Shown here in pieces: positions 5,407 through 7,949 of a stretch of 7,949 nt of DNA. Below the pieces are notes generated by a model, which saw only the letters and a list, made by a program, of their open reading frames with translations, made no database searches and had not been told where the DNA came from. This DNA is from Candidatus Poribacteria bacterium (GTDB taxonomy: Bacteria > Poribacteria > WGA-4E > WGA-3G): the NCBI GenBank assembly GCA_009845505.1, contig VXZL01000049.1, positions 1 to 7,949 on the forward strand, in the 5' to 3' direction. A program made the translations under genes and the position numbers. Position 1 is the stretch's first letter. Every line of letters starts with the position of its first letter.

Positions 5407-6459
5407 ATGCCAAATTTCACGCAGCACCAGCTACAGAAAATCACAGCCGACATCTTTGAAGCTCGGGGTGTGCCGAGTCACGAAGCATCAATTGTCGCGG
5501 AGTTGCTTGTCGCCTCAAACCTTGCAGGCCACGATTCACACGGCGTTATCCGCATCCCACAGTATATTGGACTCATCGAATCCGGGTTAATTCAACCGGG
5601 AGCACCGATGGAAATTGAACGTGAATCGGCTTCACATGCCCTTATCAACGGCAATTGGGGGTTCGGACACGTCATCGCACAGAAGGCGATGTCACTCGCA
5701 ATTGAAAAGGCGAAGTCAAGCACGATTAGCGCAATCAGTGTCTACAACTGCAACCACATCGGACGGATTGGGAGTTATCCGCTGATGGCAGCCGAAGCGG
5801 GTATGGTCGGCATCACGATGGTCAACGCCGGTGGGACTGCGCTCTACGTCGCTCCGTTTGGTGGCCGAGATGGACGACTCGCAACAAATCCTATCGCAAT
5901 CGCCACACCGACGCGCAATGGACACCCAATCCTGCTCGACATCACGAGCAGCGTTGTCGCACAAGGCAAAATTCGCGTTGCGGTTAACCGTGGGGATTCC
6001 GTGCCACTCGGTTGGCTCATCAACAACGAAGGCGAACCGACACAGAACCCAAGAGACCTGATGGAAACCCCACCGGGGGCATTGTTACCACTCGGCGGGA
6101 TTGCTGGACACAAGGGATACGCCCTCGGTTTGATGATTGACATTTTAGGGGGTGCCTTGTCCGGGGCAGGCTGTAGCGGTTCTGGAAACACACGCCTCCA
6201 GAACGGGGTGCTGATGATAGCACTGGACATCGCTAATTTTACACCGCTTGAAGACTTCTATGACCATGTTGACGGACTCGTTGACCACGTGAAAGCCGCA
6301 CCGACCGCACCCGGATTCGAGGAAATCTTGACCCCCGGTGAAATTGAGGCACGTCAAACCGAGGATCGCCTACGTGAAGGCATCCCTATTGACGACGAGA
6401 CGTGGCGGCAAATTCAAGAGACAGCAGCGGAGGTCGGGATACCGGAACTTGAATTTTGA
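5407..6459 (+). CDS. Ldh2 family NAD(P)-dependent 2-hydroxyacid dehydrogenase (malate/L-lactate dehydrogenase type)
   Basis: The 350-aa product has the usual length and motifs of the Ldh2 family, a fold unrelated to the classical Rossmann lactate dehydrogenases. Visible are GHDSHGVIRIPQYI at 41-54 with the conserved His45, NCNHIGRIGSYPLMAAEAG at 114-132, PFGGRDGRLATNPIAIATPT at 150-169, the GHKGYALGLMIDILGGALSG block at 234-253, and a late LTPGEIEA. Members interconvert 2-hydroxy and 2-keto acids (malate, lactate, sulfolactate, ureidoglycolate) or reduce cyclic imino acids. The substrate cannot be assigned here. It starts 30 bases after the PhyH gene. The nearest purine-rich site (AGAGGT, 5385-5390) is 16 bases from the ATG, which is too far, so translation may depend partly on coupling. 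The N-terminus fits the family, and the next in-frame ATG (codon 68) would remove the first motif. Its TGA overlaps the TTG start of the next gene. Confidence 0.93.
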   Translation: MPNFTQHQLQKITADIFEARGVPSHEASIVAELLVASNLAGHDSHGVIRIPQYIGLIESGLIQPGAPMEIERESASHALINGNWGFGHVIAQKAMSLAIEKAKSSTISAISVYNCNHIGRIGSYPLMAAEAGMVGITMVNAGGTALYVAPFGGRDGRLATNPIAIATPTRNGHPILLDITSSVVAQGKIRVAVNRGDSVPLGWLINNEGEPTQNPRDLMETPPGALLPLGGIAGHKGYALGLMIDILGGALSGAGCSGSGNTRLQNGVLMIALDIANFTPLEDFYDHVDGLVDHVKAAPTAPGFEEILTPGEIEARQTEDRLREGIPIDDETWRQIQETAAEVGIPELEF

Positions 6460-7163
6460 GCCAATTGAAGCTGCCTGTTCAAACCATTATATTCGATTTC
6501 GACTATACGTTGGTAGACTCTGCGCGAGGGACGATTGATGGCGTTAACTTCGCATTCAGCCAAATGGGGTTGCCACTCGCTTCTGACGATACAATTCAGC
6601 GAGCAATCGGTTTATCGCTACCTGATATACTCATATCACTTGCAGGAGAAACCGACCCTAAACGTATTGATGAATTTACGCAATTCTTCCTTCAACGCGC
6701 TGATGAGACAATGGTTGCGTTAGCGGAATTCTACGAAGGTGTGCCAGAAACGGTACAAGTATTGTTGAACCTAAATATCCAACTCGCTATTGTTTCTCAG
6801 AAGAATCGACCTTACATTCAAGGGATTCTCGCCAAAGAGAATCTTGTAGATGCCTTCCCCGTTATTGTTGGCGGTGGCGACGCAGCGTATAAACCGAATC
6901 CAGAAGGGTTACTGCTGGCAGTTGCCCAAACGAGTGGCACTCCCGAACAGTGCGTCTATGTAGGAGACAGCGTGACTGATGCTGAAACCGCGCGCCGTGC
7001 TGATATTACGTTTATTGCTGTGTTGTCAGGTGTCACGCCGCGAGAAGCTTTCGAGGATTACGATGTTTACGCTGTCCTTGACGGTGCGTCTGACTTATTG
7101 GATTTAGAACTGTTGAAAGGACTGCAAAATTCCTGTACACTCCTTTTTGATAAGGTATTATGA
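6456..7163 (+). CDS. HAD superfamily hydrolase, phosphoglycolate-phosphatase-like
   Basis: The 235-aa product has all four HAD motifs. Motif I is DFDYTLVD with the nucleophile Asp14 and acid/base Asp16, motif II is Ser114 in IVSQK, motif III is Lys146 in YKPNP, and motif IV is GDSVTD with Asp171 and Asp175. A helical C1 cap fills about 22-95, as in phosphoglycolate phosphatase and related beta-phosphoglucomutase-like enzymes. It probably removes phosphate from a small cytoplasmic metabolite. It lacks the motif-I sequence typical of phosphonoacetaldehyde hydrolase. The start is TTG at 6456, sharing bases with the TGA stop of the dehydrogenase (TTGA). No in-frame ATG precedes motif I, and a later start would delete it, so TTG is the sensible choice. 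Only a weak GGAA at 6444-6447 lies upstream, which fits translational coupling. The decarboxylase gene follows after 19 bases. Confidence 0.88.
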   Translation: MSQLKLPVQTIIFDFDYTLVDSARGTIDGVNFAFSQMGLPLASDDTIQRAIGLSLPDILISLAGETDPKRIDEFTQFFLQRADETMVALAEFYEGVPETVQVLLNLNIQLAIVSQKNRPYIQGILAKENLVDAFPVIVGGGDAAYKPNPEGLLLAVAQTSGTPEQCVYVGDSVTDAETARRADITFIAVLSGVTPREAFEDYDVYAVLDGASDLLDLELLKGLQNSCTLLFDKVL

Positions 7164-7182
7164 TTTTACTTAGGGATATCCG

Positions 7183-7949
7183 ATGGAAAATAAACAGCCT
7201 ACTATCGGTGCGTACCTTTTGAAAAAACTGCAAAGTTACGGGGTCGACCACATTTTCGGCATCCCTGGTGATTATGTCGTGCTGCTTTTCGATCTGATAG
7301 AGAAAAGTCCGATTCAACACATCGGCACGACACGAGAAGAAACGGCCGGATATGCGGCAGATGCTTATGCCCGCATAAAGGGTATGGGGGCTGCCTGTGT
7401 AACGTACGGTGTTGGTGGATTATCTATGATCAACGCTGTCACAGCTGCCTATTCTGAAAAGTCACCGCTGGTTATCATCAGCGGCAGCCCAGCGATAAAA
7501 GAGCGCGGTGAGGACGCGCTTTTGCACCATAAAGGTAGAGATTTTCATACACAACAACGTATCTATGACGAGATCACCGTTGCATCAGCACTCCTCGACG
7601 ACCCCTTTACCGCCTTTAACGAGATAGACAGAGTGATAGATGCTGTCTATCGGCATAAGCGTCCGGGCTACATTGAGTTGCCAAGAGATATGGTGGATGT
7701 GGAAGCGACAGGCTACCAACGTCCCTCAACGATGGGACATGACAGTGATCCAGAAACGTTGAACGCTGCCTTAACCGATGCAATTGATTTTATAAACCAG
7801 AGCCACAATCCGATTATTTTAGCGGGTGCCGAGCTCCACAGATTCGGTTGCCAAAGCAAACTATTCAGCCTTGCAGAAGCGAAACAGATACCTGTGGTGA
7901 CGACATTACTGGGCAAGTCAGTGATGCCCGAAGCACATCCGCTCTACTT
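7183..7949 (+). CDS. Thiamine-diphosphate 2-keto acid decarboxylase (pyruvate/indolepyruvate decarboxylase type), N-terminal part
   Basis: The frame is open from ATG at 7183 to the window end and gives 255 residues of a family that usually has about 550. The pyrimidine-binding domain shows GIPGDYV at 26-32 and REETAGYAADAYAR at 51-64. Glu52 aligns with the glutamate that activates thiamine diphosphate (Glu51 in yeast and Zymomonas pyruvate decarboxylase). His115-His116 in LLHHKGRDF matches the HH pair found in pyruvate, indolepyruvate and phenylpyruvate decarboxylases but not in acetolactate synthases. The middle domain begins near 190. The enzyme should turn a 2-keto acid into an aldehyde plus CO2 in the cytoplasm. 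Substrate specificity and the diphosphate-binding GDG motif lie beyond the window. AGGGA at 7172-7176, six bases before ATG, supports the start. It is the fourth gene of the operon. Confidence 0.9.
   Translation, partial: MENKQPTIGAYLLKKLQSYGVDHIFGIPGDYVVLLFDLIEKSPIQHIGTTREETAGYAADAYARIKGMGAACVTYGVGGLSMINAVTAAYSEKSPLVIISGSPAIKERGEDALLHHKGRDFHTQQRIYDEITVASALLDDPFTAFNEIDRVIDAVYRHKRPGYIELPRDMVDVEATGYQRPSTMGHDSDPETLNAALTDAIDFINQSHNPIILAGAELHRFGCQSKLFSLAEAKQIPVVTTLLGKSVMPEAHPLY

Noticed and set aside
5007..5453. A 148-codon open frame on the - strand across the PhyH/Ldh2 junction.
   Set aside because: It lies antisense to two well supported genes, shows no recognisable domain, and has low-complexity, Cys- and Ser-rich composition typical of shadow frames.
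5844..6230. A 128-codon open frame on the - strand inside the Ldh2 gene.
   Set aside because: It is fully antisense to conserved Ldh2 motifs and has a Pro/Ser/Arg-rich, domain-free product.
4591..7163. A phosphonate degradation operon (PhnY-like dioxygenase plus phosphonoacetaldehyde hydrolase plus phosphonopyruvate decarboxylase).
   Set aside because: The HAD protein has a phosphoglycolate-phosphatase-like motif I, and the decarboxylase has the HH pair and GIPGDY start of pyruvate/indolepyruvate decarboxylases, so nothing specific to phosphonates is visible.
7033..7320. A 95-codon open frame on the - strand across the phosphatase/decarboxylase junction.
   Set aside because: It is antisense to two real genes and has no recognisable features.

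Overview
The window looks like a chromosomal fragment of an uncultured, probably marine or sponge-associated bacterium. Candidatus Poribacteria is my best guess. This rests on gene style: a secreted WD40 propeller protein ending in a dockerin-like pair of calcium loops, a PhyH-type dioxygenase, an Ldh2-family dehydrogenase, and moderate GC with AGGAGG-type ribosome binding sites. No marker gene is present, so the assignment is an inference. I see no tRNA, rRNA, CRISPR array, insertion sequence or phage gene, and nothing that points to recent transfer.

Left part (1-1168, + strand). The window opens inside the last 49 codons of a PduO-type ATP:cob(I)alamin adenosyltransferase (stop at 148-150). 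A 183-base gap follows. It holds two short tandem duplications (17 bp x2 and 7 bp x2) and a small inverted repeat. Next is a 255-aa predicted lipoprotein built from two copies of a roughly 95-residue alpha/beta domain, closed by a strong intrinsic terminator at 1127-1168.

Middle part (1165-4317, - strand). Two genes converge on the lipoprotein. A 700-aa secreted protein with 14 WD40 repeats and a C-terminal dockerin-like module comes first in the direction of transcription. A complete aldo/keto reductase follows 63 bases later, with its own strong ribosome binding site. They may be co-transcribed, but no functional link is evident.

Right part (4318-7949, + strand). A divergent 273-base intergenic region carries a good sigma70-type promoter (TTGACA plus extended -10). 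Four tightly packed genes follow: a PhyH-like Fe(II)/2-oxoglutarate dioxygenase, an Ldh2-family 2-hydroxyacid dehydrogenase, a HAD phosphatase that starts in the stop codon of the dehydrogenase, and the N-terminal 255 codons of a thiamine-diphosphate 2-keto acid decarboxylase (pyruvate/indolepyruvate decarboxylase type), which runs off the window. Gaps are 30 bases, a short overlap, and 19 bases, so this is very probably one operon. The chemistries could chain: hydroxylation at a C-H bond, oxidation of a 2-hydroxyacid to a 2-keto acid, decarboxylation to an aldehyde, with the HAD enzyme removing a phosphate. That order, and any substrate, is a hypothesis. It is the most interesting biology in the window.
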